A stretch of 64,000 nt of DNA from JANNYA01 sp031422315 (GTDB lineage Bacteria > Pseudomonadota > Gammaproteobacteria > Xanthomonadales > SZUA-5). The stretch spans positions 7,599 through 71,598 of the forward strand of contig JANOQN010000065.1 of the NCBI GenBank assembly GCA_031422315.1. The letters run 5' to 3'. The position numbers were made by a program, and so were the translations under genes. The notes below the pieces were generated by a model, which saw only the letters and a list, made by a program, of their open reading frames with translations, was not told the origin of the DNA and did no database searches. Below are positions 26,773 through 34,226 of this stretch, piece by piece (the stretch's first letter is position 1; each line of letters starts with the position of its first letter).

Positions 26773-27543
26773 ATGCCTTGGACTTTCGCTCACCCTGCCA
26801 TCATGCTGCCGCTGCGGCAATGTTTCCCCCAACCGATTTTTTTCACAGCAGCGATCTTTGGCAGCTTGATGCCTGATTTCAACTACTACCTTGACACCCG
26901 CGTGCCAGCCATGTTCGGTTGGGGCAGCCATAGCCTAGTTGGCAGTGCGCTTTTGGCCTGTAGCCTTGGATTGCTGTGTTTGGCGCTGGTGATGTGGAGC
27001 GCAGCAATCTTGTGTGCACCGTTGCCAAACCCGCATCGAGGCAAAGTGTTTGCGACGCTGCAATCGCTGCAATGGCCCAGCACTTTGTTTACTTGGCTGG
27101 CGCTATTCGCATGTTTGATACTGGGCGCTTGGAGCCACGTGTTTTGGGACGCTTGGACGCACCGCACAGGTTATTTTTCTCAGCTTTTAAGCCTGCATCA
27201 GGTGATCTATGGCACTCCGATTTTTCGTTGGTTACAGCACGCGAGTACTGTGTTTGGTTGTGCGGCGTTAGCCTATGTTTATAGTCAAAGCAAACCAAGT
27301 ACGAACCAATTCGAAGGGCCAGCTTTGCGCGAGGCTATTTTTTGGTCAAAGGGATATGGCTTCATCTTGCTAGTGGCAATCACCACGATTGCAGCTGCCG
27401 CATTAGGTTGGAGTGACGCCATGCGCGCCGAATCAGTCTATTTTTGGCGTGTGTTCTATTTTCGCTCAGCCGTTGCTGGCACGCAGATATTAGGAGTGCT
27501 TTGGCTGGTTTGCGGAGCGCTTCGGTTATGGCAGGAAAAGTAA
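26773..27543 (+). CDS. DUF4184 integral membrane protein
   Basis: 256 residues. It starts MPWTFAHPAIMLPL, the signature of DUF4184, followed by GSLMPDFNYYL and later LGAWSHVFWDAWTHRTGYF with conserved histidines and aspartates that may bind a metal, by resemblance to related membrane hydrolase families. Six or so hydrophobic helices are visible (LVGSALLACSLGLLCLALVM, TLFTWLALFACLILGA, FILLVAITTIAAAALG and the C-terminal one). The family function is unknown. Confidence 0.85.
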   Translation: MPWTFAHPAIMLPLRQCFPQPIFFTAAIFGSLMPDFNYYLDTRVPAMFGWGSHSLVGSALLACSLGLLCLALVMWSAAILCAPLPNPHRGKVFATLQSLQWPSTLFTWLALFACLILGAWSHVFWDAWTHRTGYFSQLLSLHQVIYGTPIFRWLQHASTVFGCAALAYVYSQSKPSTNQFEGPALREAIFWSKGYGFILLVAITTIAAAALGWSDAMRAESVYFWRVFYFRSAVAGTQILGVLWLVCGALRLWQEK

Positions 27544-27651
27544 GCTTCCTAGCCGAACCCGCATTAGCCGTTGCATTTTGTTACACAGAAGCGTGAGCCC
27601 TAAGCCCTGGATTTACTGCTTTAAGCGCTAACACCCAAACTTGGAACACTC

Positions 27652-29598
27652 ATGATTCGCCAAATCTTTGCGCTTGCTTTGCTTTACACAAGTCAATCGC
27701 TGTGGGGGGCGACCTACGTAGTCGACACCACGATCGACAACACTTCAACGCTGTTTTTACAATGCACCGCCGCGCCGAATAACTGCTCACTGCGGGGCGC
27801 CGTCCAAAAAGCCAACGCCAATCCTGGGCCGGATGTCATTGAATTCAACGTACCCGCAATCGATGATGCAGGCTGCGATTCGGTTAGTGGCGGCTGCCGC
27901 TTCAACCTGTCAGGCATGCCACTTAGCGTCTCTGAAGCCGTCAGCTTTGATGGCTATACGCAGCCCGGCGCGCAGGCCAATACGATTCCGGCGAGCCAAG
28001 GTGAAATGAATGCGTCTTTGAAGATAGAGCTTCTAAACGGCGGTGGCTCGGCAATCTTGGTTGCGCAGCAAAATGGGGGATTGATCGATGGATTATTGTC
28101 GGTGCAAGGGCTGATTTTTGGCGTACATACCAACGCGATCGGGGCGACGAATCTTCGCAGCCTTACCGTACATGGCTGCTGGTTTAATTCGGCGTTAAAC
28201 GGCCAGGTGGTCGACGGTGGCGGCTCGCTAACTTATGTCACCAATGGCGATTCGGGCACCCCGTATATTGTCCGAATCGGCGGTCTGCTACCCGAACAGC
28301 GAAACTGGTTTCCCAATGGCAATGTCAATCTAACCCCGCGTGCTTCTTTCAATCAATCGCCCACGTTCGATATGCGAATTGAAGGCAATCTTTTCGGGGC
28401 AGCCCGCGATGCTATGACATCCGCTAGCGCAGCAGCGTTTCGATTCTATTCTGGGATTTCTTTTAGCCCACCGCCTGCCCCAAATTCGCTGCTGTTGATT
28501 GGCGGAACTGATCCAAACGCCCGCAATATTTTTGCCGGGATAGGCTATGGAATCGTCGGCGGCGGAGTAAATAACAACGTCGCAATTGTCAAAATCCAAG
28601 GCAATTACTTTGGCGTCGGAAAGGATGGCGTGACATCGATTCCGCTGCAATTCGGAGTCGACGCTGAGGGCGCAACTGTGGGTGGTCAAGCGCTAGGCGA
28701 AGGCAATCTTTTCGTGGGGAATCCATCGTTAGTCAAAGCAGCTTCAAAAGGCGTGACTAGCCCTGGACGTATGCGCGTGTTGGGCAATCGATTTCGCAAC
28801 CACCTTGAGTGCGCGCTTTGTAATCCTGAGGAAGGTAGCACTTTCCTGCGCCCCAATGATCCAGGTGATGCAGATGCCTATGGATTCACCGGAAACACCC
28901 TACAAAACTATCCAGAAATTACCGCCGTTAGCCAAAACGGTGCGCAGTTAAGCGTTACCTATCGCGTCACTACCGCCTCTACAAATGCCGTGTATCCGCT
29001 TGATATTGAGTTTTACAAAGCGGCTGGCTGGGAAGGCGAGGAAATTCTGGGACGCGATGTTTACAGCACGCCGGAGCTTGAAAAAACCGTTGTGCTGACC
29101 ATCCCGGCGGGCACTTCGTTCAACGCGGCAAGCGATATGGTGTTGGCAAGCACCAACGCCGCCGCGCCTTTAGGTGGCTTCAGCCGGTTTAGCTGGCACC
29201 CTATCGTGTTGACATTTTTGGGCAACGCGCCGCTGTCGTTAAACACGCCCACCAGCGTTCGCGTACGTGCACAATCGATTTGGAGCCCGTACACGCCGCG
29301 CGGCCAAGTCAGCATTGATTTTGGCGGCTTAGGCGGTGGAACGCCCTGCACGCTGAATTTACAGCCCACGGCAAACCCCGGCGTTGCCGAAGGCAACTGC
29401 CAAATAACGGCAACTTCGATTCCTTTTAGCGGCATCTCGCAGCTGACTGCCAGCTTTCGCGTGCAAACCGGCATTCCCTTCGGCGGTGAAGATGGCCGAG
29501 TTGCCATCGCCATGCGAAATGCAGCGGTAATTCAAGACAACCTTTTTTGCCACGGTTTTGAAGATAATTCGAACGGTACTTGTAGGCCGTTGCCGTAG
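27652..29598 (+). CDS. Exported CSLREA-type beta-helix-like protein with FCHGFE tail
   Basis: 648 residues. Signal peptide (residues 1-19, ending LWGA). Then YVVDTTIDNTST and NNCSLRGAVQKANANPG, the CSLREA-domain pattern (here CSLRGA) placed at the N-terminus of many large surface proteins. The middle has Gly/Asn-rich turns and GNxF repeats (IEGNLFGAARD, IQGNYFGVGKD, GEGNLFVGNP, VLGNRFRNH), as in parallel beta-helices. Near the C-terminus is NLFCHGFEDNSNGTCRPLP: the FxxGFE tail followed by 11 further residues. No catalytic motif recognised; a surface-associated role is inferred from architecture. Confidence 0.7.
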   Translation: MIRQIFALALLYTSQSLWGATYVVDTTIDNTSTLFLQCTAAPNNCSLRGAVQKANANPGPDVIEFNVPAIDDAGCDSVSGGCRFNLSGMPLSVSEAVSFDGYTQPGAQANTIPASQGEMNASLKIELLNGGGSAILVAQQNGGLIDGLLSVQGLIFGVHTNAIGATNLRSLTVHGCWFNSALNGQVVDGGGSLTYVTNGDSGTPYIVRIGGLLPEQRNWFPNGNVNLTPRASFNQSPTFDMRIEGNLFGAARDAMTSASAAAFRFYSGISFSPPPAPNSLLLIGGTDPNARNIFAGIGYGIVGGGVNNNVAIVKIQGNYFGVGKDGVTSIPLQFGVDAEGATVGGQALGEGNLFVGNPSLVKAASKGVTSPGRMRVLGNRFRNHLECALCNPEEGSTFLRPNDPGDADAYGFTGNTLQNYPEITAVSQNGAQLSVTYRVTTASTNAVYPLDIEFYKAAGWEGEEILGRDVYSTPELEKTVVLTIPAGTSFNAASDMVLASTNAAAPLGGFSRFSWHPIVLTFLGNAPLSLNTPTSVRVRAQSIWSPYTPRGQVSIDFGGLGGGTPCTLNLQPTANPGVAEGNCQITATSIPFSGISQLTASFRVQTGIPFGGEDGRVAIAMRNAAVIQDNLFCHGFEDNSNGTCRPLP

Positions 29599-29757
29599 GG
29601 TTTTGAACCGTTGCGCTCAATCTTGCGTTGGCAGGTTTAACGTTTCAGCGTCAGAATCCGTTCGGGATTTTCAATTTGTTGAATACCGCGAAATACGTCA
29701 ATTCTTACTTATGGCCGCGCTATGCTATTTTACTAGCGCTATTTTCCGGAGGAAGTC

Positions 29758-30003
29758 ATGTCAACGGTATCCAAGATGATCACGCTTTCCCAGCACCAGG
29801 ATGGTTGGATTAAAGCCCAAATCACTGCTGGAAACTACACCAGTGACAGCGAGTTTATTCACGCGCTGATACGCCGGGATCAAGAGCGGGTTGCGGAAAT
29901 CGAGGCAATTCAAACGGCGCTCATCGTAGGTGAAAACAGTGGCCAAGCCGTTTCATTCGACGTGTCCGCATTTAAGCAACGGATGCGCGCTGAGCTTGGC
30001 TGA
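29758..30003 (+). CDS. ParD-like antitoxin (ribbon-helix-helix)
   Basis: 81 residues. MSTVSKMITLSQHQDGWIKA and GNYTSDSEFIHALIRRDQER are the beta strand and helices of ParD/CopG antitoxins; the acidic C-terminal half wraps the toxin. A strong GGAGGA lies just before the ATG at 29758. Upstream, GCTATTTTAC and GCTATTTTCC form a close direct repeat that could be an operator for autoregulation. The end overlaps the toxin start, as usual in parDE modules. Confidence 0.85.
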   Translation: MSTVSKMITLSQHQDGWIKAQITAGNYTSDSEFIHALIRRDQERVAEIEAIQTALIVGENSGQAVSFDVSAFKQRMRAELG

Positions 30004-30286
30004 GTTTCGCCTAGCACCCGCTGCAGAACGCGATCTCGAAAGCATCTGGCGTTACACCCAGTCACGTTGGGGCACCAACCAGGCTGATCGCTACACCGAT
30101 TGCTTGGTGAACGCTTTTTCTAAGTGGGCGAATTCGCCCACTTCAGCCGCTCGATGCGAGCATATCCGAGCCGGATACCGCAGAGGTAATGTGGAGAGCC
30201 ATGTAGTTTACTTCCTAACCATGGACTACGGCATTAGCATCGTTCGCGTGCTGCACAATCGAATGGATCCGGCTTGGCATTTATAG
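29996..30286 (+). CDS. ParE-like toxin
   Basis: 96 residues. The start is TTG at 29996 (reading MAEFRLAPAAERDLESIW), overlapping the antitoxin stop; no ATG fits. The RelE/ParE fold is shown by ERDLESIWRYTQSRWG, HIRAGYRRGNVESHVVYF and ISIVRVLHNRMDPAWHL, where the C-terminal RxLHxRMD is highly typical. ParE toxins inhibit gyrase; whether this one does is not tested. The module is complete, so it may be active. It lies between an exported-protein gene and the kinase/sigma pair. Confidence 0.88.
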   Translation: MAEFRLAPAAERDLESIWRYTQSRWGTNQADRYTDCLVNAFSKWANSPTSAARCEHIRAGYRRGNVESHVVYFLTMDYGISIVRVLHNRMDPAWHL

Positions 30287-30341
30287 GCAGTAGCGTGCAA
30301 TCAAAATACTGACTTCGAGATAAAGCACGTCAAGCCACCCA

Positions 30342-30890
30342 TCAAACCCTCACCTCTAACTCTCTAGCCAGCCACAGCTTGGCATACAGCCAATCGCGCT
30401 TTGCAGTAGCCGGGGAAATCGCGAGCGCTTCGGCTGCTTCCTCTAATGACAGGCCAGCAAAGGCGCGCAGCTCGGCTAGCTTGGCGGCGCGTGGATCGTG
30501 TTCGTGCAGCCGAGTTAATGCGCTATCAAGTGCCAGCACATCGAAGGGGTTGCTGGCTTCGCTTGCATCTAAACCGCTAAGCGTGACGCGCTCACCCGCT
30601 GCGCGCTTGTCTGCTTTTTTAGCAAGCGCATAGTTCACCAAAATGTGCCGCATGGATTTACCCACCAGCGCTAAAAAATGCTGCCGCTGCGCCGGCACCA
30701 CTGCGCCCTGCAGCTTGAGCCAGGCTTCGTGTACTAATGCGGTAGGCGAAAGCGTGTGATTGCGGCGCTCAGCGCTCAGGTGCTTTCGGGCAATGTGTTT
30801 GAGCTGCTCGTATACCGCTGGCAACATCAAATCAGCATTGGGCTCTGCATCGGCAGCCATCTGATTTTCTTGCTGCGGTGGTTCGGTCAT
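30342..30890 (-). CDS. ECF-like RNA polymerase sigma factor (X6 group)
   Basis: 182 residues. Region 2 is VYEQLKHIARKHLSAERR ... LSPTALVHEAWLKL, followed by HFLALVGKSMRHILVNYALA, and region 4 LRAFAGLSLEEAAEALAISPATAKRDW is the helix-turn-helix for -35 recognition. This is the TIGR02999-type subgroup that typically sits beside a Ser/Thr kinase, as here. It overlaps the end of the kinase gene by four bases (ATGA), so the kinase and sigma factor are translationally coupled. No anti-sigma factor is seen; control by the kinase is inferred. Confidence 0.88.
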   Translation of the reverse strand: MTEPPQQENQMAADAEPNADLMLPAVYEQLKHIARKHLSAERRNHTLSPTALVHEAWLKLQGAVVPAQRQHFLALVGKSMRHILVNYALAKKADKRAAGERVTLSGLDASEASNPFDVLALDSALTRLHEHDPRAAKLAELRAFAGLSLEEAAEALAISPATAKRDWLYAKLWLARELEVRV

Positions 30891-33481
30891 GGCGCGTTTT
30901 TCCCTTTGGCGATTTGTTGCGCTTCCAGCAGTAGCGCCTGCGCTTTTTTAATCGGCGGCGCGTCCATGCCATACACCGCCTGCAAGCTTGTAATCACCGA
31001 TGGTAATTCTTGCAGGACGCGCTCAGGCTTGCCTTGCGCTAGCCACAGCTTTGCGCGCTCGGCGGTCATTTCCAACAAGGATGGATTGTCAGCACCGTAT
31101 GCCACCGGTGCGTCTGCAGCAGCGCGCTCCAGCAGTTTTTCAGCAGCGGCAAGCTCGCCACGTGCTAGCAGCAGCAAGCCATAGCGATGCCGCGCCGGAA
31201 TCATCGTCCAAGCGTCCTTTTCGCGGCCGCTGTTGATAATTTCAAGGAAATTGCGCTCGGCTTCAGCGATTAAACCCGCCTGCCACTGCGCGGTGGCAAG
31301 CCAGCCCTGTGCGTAGTAACCAACGTCGCTGTTTTTATGCGCATCAAATGCCAGCTGCAGCGGTGCAAGCGCTTCATTTTCCCGATTAGCTTTAATCAAT
31401 GCCACGCCTAACGCGACTCGCGAATATAAAAGCTCAATGTGCTCAGGCTTATAAAGCTGTAGATCAACCGCTAGAGATTTTTCTAGCGCAATAATCGCAG
31501 GGCTGTATTGATGCATGCCCATATACAGCACGCCCAAACGCGAGTAAGCACCGCTGACATCTGGGTGAATATCGCCCTTTTGCGCAAGCGCGCTTTGCAA
31601 CAGCTGCTGCGCAAGCGGAATGTGCTTAAGCCCCGCCTTGCGCCATTTCACCACCACGCTCAGGTAAGCACGCGCGGCCGCATCTAATGCCTGCTGATCG
31701 CCCTGCTTTTCAAGCCGCGCCAAGGTCGCTTCAAACTGCGCTAGCGAAGGCTCAATTTGCAGCTGCATCTGCAAGATATGTGCGCGAAACAGCTCAGCCT
31801 GAGTTTTTTCCGATGCGCTCAGATACGGATTAACCAGTGCAGGCGAATCAAATTGCGCCAAAAACGCCTCAGGCGTCAGCTTATTAACGTGTTGTACGGA
31901 TTGCCACTGCGCTTGCAGTGCGAACAGCTCCGAGCTAGCGCGAAGCTCAGCGTCTGGCTCGGCGATTCGGGCAAGCGCGGCGTTTGCGCGTTTAGACAGC
32001 ATCAGCGCATCATCGGCGCGATCCAGTGCAAGCATCGCGCGCCCTAGCGTAATGTCCACCCGCGCGGCTACTGCTGGATCGGCTGGCATCTGGTAGTTGG
32101 CTTTCAATGCGGGCTCGATGACTCCCAAAACCGTCGGCGTTTTGCCTTTGGCCTGCGCTGGGTCAATGGCGGTCAGCAATCGATCTAAAAACTGCGTGAC
32201 CGCTTGCGATTCCTCAGATTTACGCACCGCAATCACCCGCTGACGCGCCTCTTGCTGCGCGGCAATAAACGCCCAGCTGGCGCCGCCCAGAATGCTCGCG
32301 AGTGAGATCGCCGCCGCTGTACACAATGCAAGATTGCGGCGCACGAATTTCTTAGCAGCGACCCATTTGCTGGGCGCAATCGCCAAAATCGGCCGATGCG
32401 CCAACACATTTTGCAAATCTGCTGCCAGCGCATCCACGCTGCTGTAGCGCGCTTCCGGGGCTTTTTCCAACGCTTTTAGGATGATGGTTTCTAGATCACC
32501 GCGAATCAGCTTGCGAAATTGCGGCCAAAGCGCGCCGAGCGGGCTTTGCGCAAGCTTTGAAGGCGGCGTAGGCTCGGTTTGCACCGCCGCAAAGGCGAGC
32601 TCAGACGGGAATGTGGTGTTTTGCCCGTACGGCATTTGCCCGGTTAGCAGCTCGTATAAAATCAGCCCAAGCGCATAAACATCGGTTGCGGTGCTGACCG
32701 GCAGGCCTTGAACTTGCTCCGGTGTGGCGTAGCGTGGCGTAAAAAAGCGCTGTTCTGGCTGAGTGGCAAGCGCGGGTTGGGCATCAACATCCAGCGCTTT
32801 GGCGATACCAAAATCCAGCAGCTTAAGCACGCCATCACGCCGGACCAGCACATTGGATGGCTTTAAATCGCGGTGTACGATCAGCTTGCGGTGCGCATAT
32901 GCCACCGCATCGCAGAGCTGCAAAAAGATCCGAATGCGCGCTTTAAAGTCCAGATTTTCGACAAAATTATCCAGCGGTACGCCATCGACCCATTCCATCA
33001 CGAAATAGGGCCGGCTTTCGCTATCCAAGCCCGCATCAAACAAGCGCGCGATATTGAGGTGATCCAGCTGCGCGAGCGCGTGCTGCTCCTGGCGAAAGCG
33101 CAGCAGCGCGTGCGCGTGGCGAACCCCAACGCTTAAGCATTTGATCGCTGCGCGGCCACGAAATGCACCATCGTTGCGCTCCGCTAAAAAAACCTCACCC
33201 ATGCCGCCTTTGCCGATGAGCTCCAGCAGCTTCCAGGGCCCGATTTGATCGCCCTGCGCCACGCTATCGGAAGCTTCCGCTTGCTCAAGTGCGGCCTGCG
33301 CCTGCTGTAGGGCTGGCGCTGCGGTCTGGGTTTCCCGTGCGTGCAAGAGTAGCGAAGCCAATTCGGCTTTTTCCTCAGGCGTAGCGTCAAGCGCTGCAAT
33401 AGCCGCTTGCCACTGCGCTGGCGCAAGTGCCAGCAGCGCCTCCAGATTGGATTTCAATACGGCCTGATTGATATCGGACAT
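30887..33481 (-). CDS. Ser/Thr protein kinase with TM helix and TPR-rich sensor region
   Basis: 864 residues from ATG at 33481 (a TTG at 33493 is possible). Order: about 85 residues of leader, then a eukaryotic-type kinase domain (about 80-365) with IGKGGMGEV glycine loop, lysine in AAIKCL, IVHRDLKPSNVLV catalytic loop, LLDFGIAKAL (DFG) and TPRYATPEQVQG, so all catalytic residues are present. A single hydrophobic helix (LCTAAAISLASILGGASWAF) follows, then a long helical C-terminal region with TPR-like units (for example LYSRVALGVALIKANRENEA, AQGWLATAQWQAGLIAEAER). It is upstream of, and coupled to, the sigma factor. The signal is unknown. Confidence 0.9.
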   Translation of the reverse strand: MSDINQAVLKSNLEALLALAPAQWQAAIAALDATPEEKAELASLLLHARETQTAAPALQQAQAALEQAEASDSVAQGDQIGPWKLLELIGKGGMGEVFLAERNDGAFRGRAAIKCLSVGVRHAHALLRFRQEQHALAQLDHLNIARLFDAGLDSESRPYFVMEWVDGVPLDNFVENLDFKARIRIFLQLCDAVAYAHRKLIVHRDLKPSNVLVRRDGVLKLLDFGIAKALDVDAQPALATQPEQRFFTPRYATPEQVQGLPVSTATDVYALGLILYELLTGQMPYGQNTTFPSELAFAAVQTEPTPPSKLAQSPLGALWPQFRKLIRGDLETIILKALEKAPEARYSSVDALAADLQNVLAHRPILAIAPSKWVAAKKFVRRNLALCTAAAISLASILGGASWAFIAAQQEARQRVIAVRKSEESQAVTQFLDRLLTAIDPAQAKGKTPTVLGVIEPALKANYQMPADPAVAARVDITLGRAMLALDRADDALMLSKRANAALARIAEPDAELRASSELFALQAQWQSVQHVNKLTPEAFLAQFDSPALVNPYLSASEKTQAELFRAHILQMQLQIEPSLAQFEATLARLEKQGDQQALDAAARAYLSVVVKWRKAGLKHIPLAQQLLQSALAQKGDIHPDVSGAYSRLGVLYMGMHQYSPAIIALEKSLAVDLQLYKPEHIELLYSRVALGVALIKANRENEALAPLQLAFDAHKNSDVGYYAQGWLATAQWQAGLIAEAERNFLEIINSGREKDAWTMIPARHRYGLLLLARGELAAAEKLLERAAADAPVAYGADNPSLLEMTAERAKLWLAQGKPERVLQELPSVITSLQAVYGMDAPPIKKAQALLLEAQQIAKGKNAP

Positions 33482-33587
33482 CACGGTGCTCAAAAAAGCC
33501 GAACTAGATCATAGCAAACAGGTGTAGCAAGGACTTTCTCTCGCGAGGCGGCGATGGGAGACATCATCAGAGAACCTCCAAAAAACC

Positions 33588-34127
33588 CTACACAAACAGC
33601 ATCTTCAAACCAATCAAAATCAATATGATGCCGCCCAATAGTTCAGCCTTGTTCTCAAGCTGGGTGCCGCTTTTTTCGCCAACAAAAACGCCGATATAGC
33701 TCAACACACAGGTGGTGATGCCAATTACAAGGCACGCAATGAGCGCATTGACGCTCAGCAAGTTCAAAACAAAGCCCGCTGCCATCGCATCGATACTAGT
33801 TGCTACGGTCAGTACCAACATGACCTGATGCGTAATATGTTTTAACTCGTCTTCAATGCCGGCGCGCAATGACTCGTAAATCATTTTGGCACCCAATGTT
33901 GCTAGCAAGGTAAAAGCGACCCACGGCGCATAGGCCGCAACCCAGCCTAAAACGCCCTTCCCTGCCCAATAGCCAATCAGCGGCATCAAAGCTTGAAACA
34001 GCCCAAAATAGCCAGCGGCCATCAGCGCCAATTTTTTCGAGTCTTTCTTTTGCTTCGCGCCTAGGCCTATTGAGATGGTGAAAGCGTCCATGCTTAGAGC
34101 AACTGCAAGTAAAAATACTTCTAACAT
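33588..34127 (-). CDS. mntP: MntP manganese efflux pump
   Basis: 179 residues with six hydrophobic helices. The two inverted halves carry the family acidic motifs ALSMDAFTISIGLGAK and TSIDAMAAGFVLNL, with further helices VAFTLLATLGAKMIYESL and GIILILIGLKMLFV at the end. MntP exports Mn(II) across the inner membrane and prevents manganese toxicity. No yybP-ykoY-type riboswitch was seen in the short upstream region, which is largely taken up by a terminator of the neighbouring gene. Confidence 0.92.
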   Translation of the reverse strand: MLEVFLLAVALSMDAFTISIGLGAKQKKDSKKLALMAAGYFGLFQALMPLIGYWAGKGVLGWVAAYAPWVAFTLLATLGAKMIYESLRAGIEDELKHITHQVMLVLTVATSIDAMAAGFVLNLLSVNALIACLVIGITTCVLSYIGVFVGEKSGTQLENKAELLGGIILILIGLKMLFV

Positions 34128-34172
34128 TTAAGCGCCTTGAATTAGCAACATTAGAAGCATGCACTAGCCAGC

Positions 34173-34207
34173 CAACAAAAAACCCGCCAGAAGCGGGTTT
34201 TTTGTTG
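34173..34207 (-). terminator. Strong intrinsic terminator (bidirectional shape)
   Basis: CAACAAAAAACCCGC (34173-34187), loop CAGAA, GCGGGTTTTTTGTTG (34193-34207): a perfect 15-bp stem whose ends are A- and T-rich, so it works in both directions. It lies just after the endonuclease gene (minus strand, ends 34227), separating it from mntP. Confidence 0.92.
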
Positions 34208-34226
34208 CACACCAGCTAATTAAACT

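Noticed and set aside
30342..33481. Two-component or Hanks-kinase defence system
   Set aside because: The kinase is paired with a sigma factor and has TPR-like C-terminal repeats; no effector or nuclease gene is adjacent, so regulation is a better reading than phage defence.
33481..34226. Manganese riboswitch before mntP
   Set aside because: The short upstream region is mostly occupied by a terminator; no yybP-ykoY-like core could be seen.
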